A stretch of DNA of 24,171 nt, taken from NCBI GenBank assembly GCA_002421825.1, contig DISR01000092.1, forward strand, positions 29,615 to 53,785. Reading direction: 5' to 3'. Every line of letters starts with the position of its first letter. Position 1 is the first letter of the stretch. The notes under the pieces were generated by a model. That model worked only from the letters and a program-made list of their open reading frames with translations, searched no databases and had not been told where the DNA came from. Source of the stretch: Thiobacillus sp. UBA6205. GTDB lineage: Bacteria > Pseudomonadota > Gammaproteobacteria > Burkholderiales > Thiobacillaceae. This document shows, one piece after another, positions 1 to 6,786 of this stretch. Both the position numbers and the translations under genes were made by a program.

Positions 1-500
1 TCGTCCGCCAGCAGCACGGCCGGGTTGAGGATGGTGGCGCGCGCGATGGCGACGCGCTGGCGCTGGCCGCCGGAAAGCTCCGCAGGACGGTGATGGGCGC
101 GGTCGGAAAGATCGGTCTGCTCGAGGGCGGCTTTCACCCGCGCCTGGCGTTCAGCAACAGGCAGGCCTTCGAGGATCAGCGGCAGTTCGATGTTCTCGGC
201 GGCGGTGAGGCGCGGCACCAGATGGAAGGCCTGGAAAATGAAGCCGATGCGCTCGCGCCGCACCTTGGCCTGTTCCGCCTCGGACAGCGCGGTGACGTCG
301 CGCTTTTCCAGGCGGTAAGTGCCGCTCGTTGGCTGGTCGAGGAGGCCGATGATGTTGAGCAGGGTGGACTTGCCCGAGCCCGACGGACCCATCACCGAGA
401 CATACTCGCCCGCCTCGATCGTCAGGCTGACATGGTTGAGCGCCCGGACTTCCTGGTCTCCCATGGTGAAGATGCGGGAGAGGTCGGCAAGCGTGATCAT
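1..500 (-). CDS. ABC transporter ATP-binding subunit, MacB/LolD type (3' part outside window)
   Basis: This is the cytoplasmic ATPase of a MacAB/LolCDE-type exporter, energising an inner-membrane permease that should lie beyond the left edge. From the ATG at 500 the protein shows Walker A (GPSGSGKST, about residues 38-46), a Q-loop (IFQAFHL), the LSGGQRQR signature, and the Walker B stretch AVLLAD. The window stops just before the catalytic Glu codon is complete, so the D-loop and H-loop are not visible. The start overlaps the stop of the upstream adaptor gene in ATGA, indicating an operon with translational coupling. The family and the adaptor neighbour support tripartite efflux or lipoprotein-type export. 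The substrate cannot be read from the sequence. Confidence 0.9.
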   Translation of the reverse strand, partial: MITLADLSRIFTMGDQEVRALNHVSLTIEAGEYVSVMGPSGSGKSTLLNIIGLLDQPTSGTYRLEKRDVTALSEAEQAKVRRERIGFIFQAFHLVPRLTAAENIELPLILEGLPVAERQARVKAALEQTDLSDRAHHRPAELSGGQRQRVAIARATILNPAVLLAD

Positions 501-1546
501 TCCTTGGCTTTCGCGAGCGCTCCGGCCTTGATGGCTTCGCTCTCGAAGCTCGATACCACGCGGTCCCCTTTCGCCAGCCCCTTGGCAATCTCGGTGTAGG
601 CCCAGTTGGCGAGGCCGATGGCAACGGTCTTTTCTTCAAGCCGCCCATCCTTGCCCAGCACCAGCACCTTGTTGCCTTCAAGGATCGCCTGCGTCGGCAG
701 GCGCAACGCCTTGTCGCGGGCTTCCAGCACGATTTCCACGTCGGCGCTGTAGCCGGCCAGCAGGTTCTTCGGCACTTCGTCAGGATTGTTGAAGGTGACC
801 TCCACGTCCACGGTGCGCGCCTGTTTCTCCACCTCGGTCACATAGGGTGCGATGCGCCGCACGCTGCCCGGAAAAGTCCTGCCTGGCAAGGCGTCCATGG
901 CAATCCGTGCCGGCATGCTGGGCCTGATCTTGGGTGCGTCGATTTCGTCCATGGGGGCGGTCACGTACAGGCAGCTGTCGTCGATCAGGTCCACCGCCGG
1001 CGGGGTGGGAATGCCGGGCGGCGAGGGCGTGGTGAATTCGCCGACCTCGCCGGTGACCTGCGCCACGATGCCGTCGAAGGGCGCCACCAGCACGGTGCGC
1101 TCGAGGCCTGCGCGCGCCACGCTGATCTGGCTTTGTGCCCGCCTCACGTCGGCGCGGGCGGCATCGCAGGCCGCGGCTTGGGCAAGCGCCTGAGCCTTGG
1201 CGTCATCCACCCGTTGCGAACTGACGAAACCCTTGGCGGCCAGCGCTTCCGTACGCAACGCCTCGACGCGGGCGTTGTCAGCCAGGATGCAGGCTTGCCG
1301 CTGCTGCTGCTGCGTCGTGGCCAGCTGGCGCTGCGCCAGCTCGGCCTGGGCGGAGAGGTCGCGGTTCCACAGCTCCAGCAGCTTCTGGCCGCGCTTCACG
1401 CGGTCGCCTTCCTTGACCCACATCCGGCTGATCTGGCCGCCCGCGGGCAGCGCGAGCTTGGAACGGCGGCAGGCCTCGACCGTGCCGGCGCGGGTATTGA
1501 CCACGGTGGCTTCGACCAGGCCCTCGTCCACAACGGCCACGCTCAC
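497..1546 (-). CDS. Periplasmic adaptor (HlyD/MacA family) of an ABC efflux system
   Basis: This is a membrane-fusion protein linking the inner-membrane ABC pump to an outer-membrane channel. After the GTG at 1546 come a lipoyl-like half-motif (GGQISRMWVKEGDRVKRGQ), a long Gln/Ala-rich coiled-coil hairpin (roughly residues 65-150), the returning lipoyl half (LVAPFDGIVAQV), a beta-barrel and a membrane-proximal domain ending in GDRVVSSFES. The frame stays open upstream to a stop at 1658-1660. That upstream part encodes a typical N-terminal anchor: basic ARPKLIK, then an Ala/Ile-rich helix and WFLTRPQP. No ATG, GTG or TTG precedes the anchor. The listed start is therefore only the first conventional one, and the real protein very probably starts near 1645-1657 at ATC or CTG. 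The 3' end overlaps the ATPase gene by 4 nt. Confidence 0.88.
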   Translation of the reverse strand: MSVAVVDEGLVEATVVNTRAGTVEACRRSKLALPAGGQISRMWVKEGDRVKRGQKLLELWNRDLSAQAELAQRQLATTQQQQRQACILADNARVEALRTEALAAKGFVSSQRVDDAKAQALAQAAACDAARADVRRAQSQISVARAGLERTVLVAPFDGIVAQVTGEVGEFTTPSPPGIPTPPAVDLIDDSCLYVTAPMDEIDAPKIRPSMPARIAMDALPGRTFPGSVRRIAPYVTEVEKQARTVDVEVTFNNPDEVPKNLLAGYSADVEIVLEARDKALRLPTQAILEGNKVLVLGKDGRLEEKTVAIGLANWAYTEIAKGLAKGDRVVSSFESEAIKAGALAKAKE

Positions 1547-1669
1547 TTCGATGGGCTGCGGGCGAGTAAGGAACCAGATGGCCGCTGCGATCGCTGCCAG
1601 AATGGCTGCGGCGACAGCGATCTTGATCAGCTTGGGGCGGGCGATGATGGGCTCCAGTCAGAAAGTTTT

Positions 1670-1738
1670 ACAGGGAGGCAGAGAGGGTAAGGGAGGCCTT
1701 GTTTCGGTTTACTTCCATTCCGCCCTTGACCTCCCTGT
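1670..1738. repeat. Short inverted repeat in the gap between the AIM24 and adaptor genes
   Basis: ACAGGGAGG at 1670-1678 is exactly complementary to CCTCCCTGT at 1730-1738, with a 51-nt interval between the arms. It lies downstream of the AIM24 stop (minus strand) and just upstream of the adaptor gene. The long loop and lack of a T-run make it a poor terminator. It could be a weak structure or a chance repeat of a purine-rich motif, since GGGAGG also occurs at 1691-1696. Confidence 0.3.
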
Positions 1739-1757
1739 TAATGGCATTTCCAAAGAA

Positions 1758-2555
1758 TTAGCCATTGTCGCCGTCGAGCAGGCCGCCGATGCCGCCGAGC
1801 AGCGAACCTTCGCCCTGGGCGCGGCCGCCTGCGGCGGGGGCCGCCATGATGATGCGGTTGGCCAGGCGCGAGAGCGGCAGCGATTGCAGCCAGACCTTGC
1901 CCGGGCCGGTCAGGGTCGCGAAGAACAGGCCTTCGCCGCCGAACAGCGCGGACTTCAGCTTGCCCACGTACTGGATGTCGTAGTTCACCGTCGGCGCCAG
2001 CGCGGCGATGCAGCCGGTGTCCACGCGCAGCATTTCGCCCGCGCCCAGTTCGCGTTCCATCAGCATGCCGCCGGCATGCACGAAGGCCAGCCCGTCGCCT
2101 TCCAGCTTCTGCATGATGAAGCCTTCGCCGCCGAACAGGCCCACGCCCAGCTTCTGCTGGAAGGCGATGCCGAGCGAGACGCCCTTGGCCGCGCACAGGA
2201 AGGAATCCTTCTGGCAGATCAGCGTGCCGCCGAGCTGGCTCAAATCCATGGGCAGGATGCGGCCGGGGTAGGGCGCGGCGAAGGCCACGCGGCGCTTGCC
2301 GCTGCCCTGGTTCTGGTACACCGTGGTGAACAGCGACTCGCCGGTCAACAGGCGCTTGCCGGCGCCCATCAGCTTGCCGAAGAAGCCGCCCTGCTGGGCC
2401 GAGCCGTCGCCGAAGATGGTGTCCATGTCGATGTCGGGATCCATGTACATCATGGCGCCGGCCTCGCCGATGGCGGCTTCGCCCGGGTCCAGTTCGATCT
2501 CCACGTACTGCATGTCTTCGCCGAAAATCTCGAAATCCACTACATCCATTGCCAT
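1758..2555 (-). CDS. AIM24 / TIGR00266 family protein
   Basis: This 265-residue protein belongs to the AIM24/TIGR00266 family (formerly DUF124), widespread in bacteria and archaea with no settled biochemical role. The recognisable core is rich in short beta strands and glycine turns. Two internal segments resemble each other: LFGGEGFIMQKLEGDG (from about residue 140) and LFGGEGLFFATLTGPG (from about 204), as expected for the duplicated beta fold. The N-terminus (MAMDVVDFEIFGEDMQYVEIEL) and the GEAGAMMYM strand are typical. The C-terminal 30 residues are Gly/Ala-rich and low in complexity. There is no signal peptide or membrane helix, so it is probably cytosolic or membrane-peripheral. It is on the same strand as the adaptor gene but about 100 bp from it, so it is probably a separate unit. 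Confidence 0.85.
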   Translation of the reverse strand: MAMDVVDFEIFGEDMQYVEIELDPGEAAIGEAGAMMYMDPDIDMDTIFGDGSAQQGGFFGKLMGAGKRLLTGESLFTTVYQNQGSGKRRVAFAAPYPGRILPMDLSQLGGTLICQKDSFLCAAKGVSLGIAFQQKLGVGLFGGEGFIMQKLEGDGLAFVHAGGMLMERELGAGEMLRVDTGCIAALAPTVNYDIQYVGKLKSALFGGEGLFFATLTGPGKVWLQSLPLSRLANRIIMAAPAAGGRAQGEGSLLGGIGGLLDGDNG

Positions 2556-2614
2556 GATTTTTTTCCTGGTTCAAATAAACGAATACGAATAAGGGAATTG
2601 TAGCCCGTGAATAT

Positions 2615-3271
2615 TCAGCCGGCTTGCGGTTTGCCCTGCAGGCGCAGGATTTCGCGATAGCCGCCTTCGACCATGGCGCGCGCCTCGTCCAGCAAACCGC
2701 CGGATTGACTGTCCCAGGACGCGAGCAGTTCCGCCCAGTGTGCGCGGCGGTTTTGCAGGCTGTGCGGCACGGCCTGTCCCCGCCTTTTCAGCGCCGCCTG
2801 GCTGCTTATCAGAAAGGATTTGGCGGCGTCGAGTTGCGCCGGCAAGGGCAGGGCCAGGTCGAAGGTGAGCTGGATGTCGCTTGCCGAGATTGCCGGCCGG
2901 TCAACGCGCAGCCCCGGCCCCGGGCGCCAGTTGATCGGTGCTTCCAGTTGCCAGGCGGGCAGGGCGGGGTCCTGCGGAAACTGGTAGAAGCCCCATTTCG
3001 CGCCCATCCAGCACTCGATCAGCTGCTTGTCTTCATCATCCATGGTGCAGGCCGCGCCACTGGTTTTCTCCGGATCCCAGGCCGGGCGGACGGCGCGCGG
3101 GTCGGTTTTCCAGCGCGGGAAGTCGCGGTTTGGCGGCGCGCCGTAGTCGGCTTCCAGCGCCTGCCAGGAGGTGATGAACTCCCGGTAGTCGTCCTGGTAG
3201 GCCGGATTGCGGCGCAGGAATTCCCAGGCCCACTGGCCGATGTCGAGCTGTTCGAGAGGTGAATCCATCAT
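2615..3271 (-). CDS. Conserved protein with DUF6499-like (transcriptional-regulator-like) N-terminus
   Basis: This soluble protein of about 218 residues is of unproven function. The N-terminal stretch QWAWEFLRRNPAYQDDYREF matches the motif recalled for DUF6499-type 'transcriptional regulator-like' proteins. The later stretch WGFYQFPQDPALPAW also fits that group, whose members are often found on integrative elements. The rest is Trp- and Pro-rich without a recognised catalytic motif. I chose the ATG at 3271 (the next codon is also ATG) because the longer version starting at 3331 would run into the divergent gene beginning at 3295. Only 23 bp separate the two divergent starts. Family assignment is moderate; DNA binding is inference only. 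Confidence 0.7.
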   Translation of the reverse strand: MMDSPLEQLDIGQWAWEFLRRNPAYQDDYREFITSWQALEADYGAPPNRDFPRWKTDPRAVRPAWDPEKTSGAACTMDDEDKQLIECWMGAKWGFYQFPQDPALPAWQLEAPINWRPGPGLRVDRPAISASDIQLTFDLALPLPAQLDAAKSFLISSQAALKRRGQAVPHSLQNRRAHWAELLASWDSQSGGLLDEARAMVEGGYREILRLQGKPQAG

Positions 3272-3294
3272 GCGCTTGAGGTTAACATAGCGCC

Positions 3295-3657
3295 ATGGAT
3301 GCACTGCACTGCTGGCGCTGCGGCGCCTCATTGAAGGACCTGACCCCGCCCATCGAACGGCGCGACGAATGCCCGGCCTGCCGCGCGCAGCTGTATGTGT
3401 GCAAGTTCTGCGAGTTTTTTGATCCGAAAGTGGCCAAGCAATGCCGCGAGCCGGTGGCCGATGAAGTGAAGGAAAAGGAGCGGGCCAACTTCTGCGGGTA
3501 CTTCAAGCCTAATCCAAACGCCTATGCGCCTGCGGGCGGTGCGGCTGCGAACAAGGCCAAAGCCGATCTGCATGCCTTGTTCGGCGGGGAAGAGGCCGCC
3601 TCATTCACGGCATCAAGTGCGCGCGACAAGTTCGATGCGTTGTTCGGAAAAGAATAA
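3295..3657 (+). CDS. Small zinc-ribbon protein with two four-cysteine sites
   Basis: This 120-residue protein has no family name known to me. It carries eight cysteines in two groups. The first is C6-x2-C9 with C26-x2-C29, a classic zinc ribbon. The second is C36-x2-C39 with C50 and C67. The C-terminal third is Ala/Lys-rich and holds two similar short motifs, LHALFG and FDALFG, which look like linear docking peptides. Its stop codon (3655-3657) directly abuts the ATG of queD with no gap, so the two are almost certainly co-translated. That suggests, but does not prove, a role near queuosine/deazapurine or tRNA metabolism. Confidence 0.8.
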   Translation: MDALHCWRCGASLKDLTPPIERRDECPACRAQLYVCKFCEFFDPKVAKQCREPVADEVKEKERANFCGYFKPNPNAYAPAGGAAANKAKADLHALFGGEEAASFTASSARDKFDALFGKE

Positions 3658-4014
3658 ATGGAAATCTTCAACATCTACCACATCGAAGCCGCGCGCCGGC
3701 TGCCGAGGCTGCCAGAATCGCATCCCTGTTCGCGCGTGCACGGGCACTCCTTCCGCATCGAAATCCATGTCGGCGGCGCGGTCGATCCCGATACCGGCTG
3801 GGTGATGGACTTCGCCGAACTCGATGCCGCCTTTGCGCCCGTCAAGGCGCAACTCGACCATCGCTACCTCAACGACATTCCCGGCCTGGAAAACCCCACC
3901 AGTGAACGGCTGGCGCAGTGGATATGGGAGAGGCTGAAGCCGGGCATGCCTGGCCTTGGCAAGATCGTTGTTCAGGAGACATGCCTGTCCGGTTGCGTTT
4001 ACCGTGGAGAGTAA
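3658..4014 (+). CDS. queD: 6-carboxy-5,6,7,8-tetrahydropterin synthase QueD
   Basis: QueD converts 7,8-dihydroneopterin triphosphate to 6-carboxytetrahydropterin, an early step of the queuosine (preQ0) pathway. The 118-residue length is normal. Conserved blocks are visible: HPCSRVHGHSF with the nucleophilic Cys (C24) and two zinc-binding His, TGWVMDFAEL, LDHRYLN, GLENPTSE, and the C-terminal ETCLSGCVYRGE. One expected feature is missing. E. coli QueD as I remember it has AAHRLP, where the His is the first zinc ligand; this protein reads AARRLP (R13, codon CGC). A single base change would separate the two. Because the rest is so well conserved I keep the QueD call, but zinc binding may be altered. 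Confidence 0.92.
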   Translation: MEIFNIYHIEAARRLPRLPESHPCSRVHGHSFRIEIHVGGAVDPDTGWVMDFAELDAAFAPVKAQLDHRYLNDIPGLENPTSERLAQWIWERLKPGMPGLGKIVVQETCLSGCVYRGE

Positions 4015-4042
4015 GCGGTGCTGGACGCGCAGCATCCCGAGA

Positions 4043-4071
4043 TTGAGCGCCCGGCTTTCCGGTTGTACACT
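4043..4071 (+). promoter_or_regulatory. Candidate sigma70 promoter for the glycosyltransferase unit
   Basis: TTGAGC (4043-4048) and TACACT (4066-4071) are separated by exactly 17 nt. The -10 element lies 29 bp upstream of the ATG at 4101. Each hexamer matches the sigma70 consensus at four of six positions, including the most important ones. It sits in the 86-bp gap after queD and would let the next three genes be transcribed on their own. This rests on a visual match only. Confidence 0.4.
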
Positions 4072-4100
4072 CGCCCCTTCACTGGGCAAGGACGATTTTC

Positions 4101-4940
4101 ATGAGCCATACCGGCGCGAACGTGACCGCGCTGCTGCCGGCATACCAGGCGGCGGAATTCATCCAGCCCACACTGGATTCCCTGTCGGCGCAGACTCACC
4201 CGAACTTCAGCGTGATCGTTTCAGTCGATCGATGTGACGACGAGACCTACCCAATCTGCGTGAGGCACGCCGAACATGATTCGCGGTTCCGCGTCATGCA
4301 GCAGGAGAACCGTCTCGGCTACGTGGGCAACTGCAATTTTCTGCTCGGCCAGGCGGACTCGGAGCACGTGCTGTTCGCCTTCCATGACGACATTCTGCTG
4401 CCGCAGTATGTCGAGAAGCTCAGCGCCGCCCTGGATGCAAATCCCAATGCGGTCAACAGCTTTTCCGATGTCCTGCTGACGGCTGTCGATGGCGCAGAGG
4501 AGCACTGGGTTTTTACCGCTTTGGAGGGCATCAAGGACCCCGTGCAGCGCGGCTTGAAGATGCTGGGGCGCGCGGACCGCTGGTGGGTGCCGAACCGCGG
4601 CGTGTTCCGCCTCGACAGGGCGCGCAGGATTCGGGGGCTGAAATCCCATGGCGCCGGCGAGTTTTCTGCCGATTGGCCGTGGCTTTTCCACATGAGCCTG
4701 CTGGGCGAGTTCGTCCGGGTGCCTGAAACCCTGTGCCACAAATACTACAAACCCGGCAGCCTGTCCCGAAGCTGGCGCTTCAGCCGCCGCCAATGGTATG
4801 AAGTAAGTGCGGTCTGCATGCAGGAAATATGGGATTCCGGCCTGTCGGTGGACGACAAGCTCAAATTGGCGGTGCCGTTGACCAACCGGCTTCTCAAGGC
4901 AAGGCAGCACGCGATCAACAACGGCCATACGAATTTCTGA
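4101..4940 (+). CDS. Family 2 glycosyltransferase
   Basis: This cytosolic GT-A fold glycosyltransferase of 279 residues transfers a sugar from a nucleotide donor. The N-terminal strand VTALLPAYQAAEFIQPTLDSLSAQ is the standard GT2 opening. It is followed by VIVSVDRCDD, the ENRLGYVGNCN segment, and FAFHDDILLP, where the metal-binding acidic pair replaces DxD (residues 95-97). An ADWPW motif near residue 200 corresponds to the acceptor-side acidic motif. No transmembrane helix is seen. It starts a three-gene unit with a ketoisomerase-like cupin 6 nt downstream and an FAD oxidoreductase after it, so it probably transfers a modified deoxysugar to an unknown acceptor. No polysaccharide export or polymerase genes are nearby. 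Confidence 0.85.
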   Translation: MSHTGANVTALLPAYQAAEFIQPTLDSLSAQTHPNFSVIVSVDRCDDETYPICVRHAEHDSRFRVMQQENRLGYVGNCNFLLGQADSEHVLFAFHDDILLPQYVEKLSAALDANPNAVNSFSDVLLTAVDGAEEHWVFTALEGIKDPVQRGLKMLGRADRWWVPNRGVFRLDRARRIRGLKSHGAGEFSADWPWLFHMSLLGEFVRVPETLCHKYYKPGSLSRSWRFSRRQWYEVSAVCMQEIWDSGLSVDDKLKLAVPLTNRLLKARQHAINNGHTNF

Positions 4941-4946
4941 AAACCG

Positions 4947-5369
4947 ATGGAGCGAATGCCGGGGGCGGGGAGTTTTTTCGATGGGCGGGCCAGGCTGATA
5001 CCGCATGACGCGCATCAGGACGGCCGGGGTTTGCTGCTGCCGTTCGAATTGGGCAGCCTGCCGTTTGTGCCGTGCAGAATCTTCACCATATCGAATGTGC
5101 CGCAAGGCGAAATCCGCGGCCGCCATGCGCACAAATATGGCGAGCAGCTGCTGGTATGCGTGCAAGGAAAAATATCCGTCCTGATGCGCCACGCAGAAGA
5201 ATCGGAAACCGTGCTGCTGGAGCCGGGCTCGCCCGGCCTGCTGCTCGCTGCAGGGGTTTGGGGGCAGCAGACCTATCTGACGGCGGGCAGCGTGCTGCTG
5301 GTGTTTGCCAGCCACCCCTTCGATCCGGCGTCCTACAAAGCGCGATGGGACGGAAGCGGAACGGGATGA
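4947..5369 (+). CDS. FdtA/QdtA-type sugar 3,4-ketoisomerase-like cupin (WxcM C-terminal family)
   Basis: This 140-residue single-domain cupin resembles dTDP-4-keto-6-deoxyglucose 3,4-ketoisomerases (FdtA, QdtA, TylM3). Supporting features are DGRGLLLPFELGSLPFVPCR, then ISNVPQGEIRGRHAHKYGEQLLVCVQGK. The RGxHAH motif (residues 57-62) supplies the paired histidines known to matter in this family. The C-terminal part VLLVFASHPFDPASY fits the usual end (DEADYIR-like). It lies 6 nt after the GT2 gene and overlaps the next gene by 4 nt (ATGA). The usual partners RmlA, RmlB and the PLP aminotransferase are not in the window. Either they lie elsewhere or the protein acts on another keto-sugar. Confidence 0.8.
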   Translation: MERMPGAGSFFDGRARLIPHDAHQDGRGLLLPFELGSLPFVPCRIFTISNVPQGEIRGRHAHKYGEQLLVCVQGKISVLMRHAEESETVLLEPGSPGLLLAAGVWGQQTYLTAGSVLLVFASHPFDPASYKARWDGSGTG

Positions 5370-6589
5370 AGCCAAGGCGCATCGCCATACTGGGTTCCGG
5401 CATCATGGGCGCGTCCTGTGCGCTGTTTCTTGCGCGGCGCGGGGTCGCCGTCGACCTTTTCGACATGGCCGCCCAGCCTTTCTCCGGGGCCAGCCGCTGG
5501 AATGAAGGCAAAATCCACCTGGGCTTCATCTACAATGCCGATCCGACGCTCATGACCGCGAAGAAGGTCATCCCGGGCGGCTTGCTGTTCAAACCCATTG
5601 TCGAAGACCTGCTTTCCTGTTCGCTCGGATCTGTGATTACGTCGCAGGACGATCTCTATCTTTGCCATTCCCGGTCGGTGGTGAAACCCGATGCGATGCA
5701 GGAATATTTTTCCCGGGTCGCCGGGCTTGTTCGCCAGAACCCGGACGCCCGCCGCTATCTGGCGGATGTCTCGCAATGCGCGCCTGCGCGCCTCAGTTCC
5801 TCCGGGCTAGGCACGATCACCGATTCTCCCGACATCGTTGCCGGATTCCGCATTCCCGAACGCTCCGTCTCAACGCTCTGGATAGCCGACCGGTTTGTCG
5901 GCGCGCTGCAGGCCGAACCTGCGATCCGGCTGCTGGCGGAACAGCGCATTCTGGCTGCGCGTCCTTGCAGCGAGGGCTGTTTTGACGGGCCGTGGCATGT
6001 GCGCTCGAGCACGGGAGACTTCGGACCCTACGATTATGTGATCAATGCCCTTTGGCAGGGGCGGCTGGCCGTTGACCAAAGCATCGGCATGAAGCCGTCC
6101 GGAATATGGTCGCACCGCTACCGGCAGTCGATTTTTCTGCGCACGCGGAAGGAGGTCGACCTCCCGTGTGTCCTTGTCGCGACCGGCCCTTACGGCGACA
6201 TCAAGAATTACAATCGGCGCGATTTCTATCTGTCGTGGTATCCGGAAGGGCTGAGGATCGACAGCTCCGCGATCGAACCGCCCGATCCGGCACGCCTGGA
6301 TCCTGAAGCGGTGCAAAGGAAATGCGACGTCATTTTCGACCGCCTGGAAGCGTTCATCCCAATGGCGAGAGCCTTGCGCGAGAACATTGAGAGCCTCTCC
6401 CTGGAAGGGGGCTGGGTGTTCGCGGCAGGCCAGGGAGCCTTGTCCGATCCGGCTTCCACCTTGCACCGGCGCAAGGATTTCGGACTGTTCAGGCGCGGCA
6501 GATACCTGTCCATCGATACCGGCAAATATTCCACGGCGCCGTGGTTGGCAAAAGCCCTCGTCGAAGAGATTATCGATGGCGTGTCCTGA
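5366..6589 (+). CDS. FAD-dependent oxidoreductase (DAO/GlpO-like fold)
   Basis: This 407-residue flavoprotein begins with a dinucleotide-binding Rossmann motif, RIAILGSGIMGASCALFLARRG (GxGxxG at residues 10-15), followed by the strand VAVDLFD. The second FAD-contact block is SRWNEGKIHLGF (residues 44-54). The middle part carries a large substrate domain. The end, YLSIDTGKYSTAPWLAKALVEEI, replaces the usual C-terminal FAD-binding GxxGHG-type block. No signal peptide or membrane helix is present. The start at 5366 is favoured because it overlaps the cupin stop in ATGA and the Rossmann fold starts at once; the frame is open farther upstream but only inside the cupin gene. The substrate is unknown. 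The neighbours suggest an amino- or keto-sugar intermediate or a lipid-linked glycan precursor. Confidence 0.8.
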   Translation: MKPRRIAILGSGIMGASCALFLARRGVAVDLFDMAAQPFSGASRWNEGKIHLGFIYNADPTLMTAKKVIPGGLLFKPIVEDLLSCSLGSVITSQDDLYLCHSRSVVKPDAMQEYFSRVAGLVRQNPDARRYLADVSQCAPARLSSSGLGTITDSPDIVAGFRIPERSVSTLWIADRFVGALQAEPAIRLLAEQRILAARPCSEGCFDGPWHVRSSTGDFGPYDYVINALWQGRLAVDQSIGMKPSGIWSHRYRQSIFLRTRKEVDLPCVLVATGPYGDIKNYNRRDFYLSWYPEGLRIDSSAIEPPDPARLDPEAVQRKCDVIFDRLEAFIPMARALRENIESLSLEGGWVFAAGQGALSDPASTLHRRKDFGLFRRGRYLSIDTGKYSTAPWLAKALVEEIIDGVS

Positions 6590-6618
6590 GCGTACCAACA
6601 ACAAGTCACCGGACAGGC

Positions 6619-6786
6619 CCTAGCCCGGATATTTCACCGGATTGCGGGAGGATGCCGCCAATTGGCCGCCAGCACCCGCAAAGGCCGGCGGTACAAACTG
6701 GATTCGATGCCGACTGCCTTGCAATCGTGTGTTCATGCGCCTTTCGGCCATTTCCCGGACCGGCCTGGTGAAATATCCGGGCTAGG
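6619..6786. repeat. Palindromic interspersed element, copy 1 (MITE-like, 168 bp)
   Basis: Perfect 20-bp terminal inverted repeats flank the element: 6619-6638 (containing AGCCCGGATATTTCACC) and 6767-6786 (containing GGTGAAATATCCGGGCT). The inner part, from CAAACTGGATTCGATG at 6694 onward, recurs in copy 2 at 20110 with roughly ten mismatches over about 80 bp by eye. It encodes no transposase. Both ends can be read as TA flanked by GCCCGG, which would fit a TA target duplication. It fills the gap between the FAD oxidoreductase (+) and macrodomain (-) genes. The right arm supplies the macrodomain stop codon (CTA at 6782-6784 read on the minus strand). Confidence 0.75.

Noticed and set aside
1197..2603. 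Long open frame of 468 codons on the plus strand
   Set aside because: It lies opposite the adaptor and AIM24 genes; its composition (Ser/Arg-rich, then His/Gln/Ala-rich) is that of a GC-rich antisense shadow, with no family motif.
5072..5365. Upstream extension of the FAD oxidoreductase frame through the cupin gene
   Set aside because: The extension is the cupin gene in another frame. The Rossmann motif starts right after the ATG at 5366, which overlaps the cupin stop.
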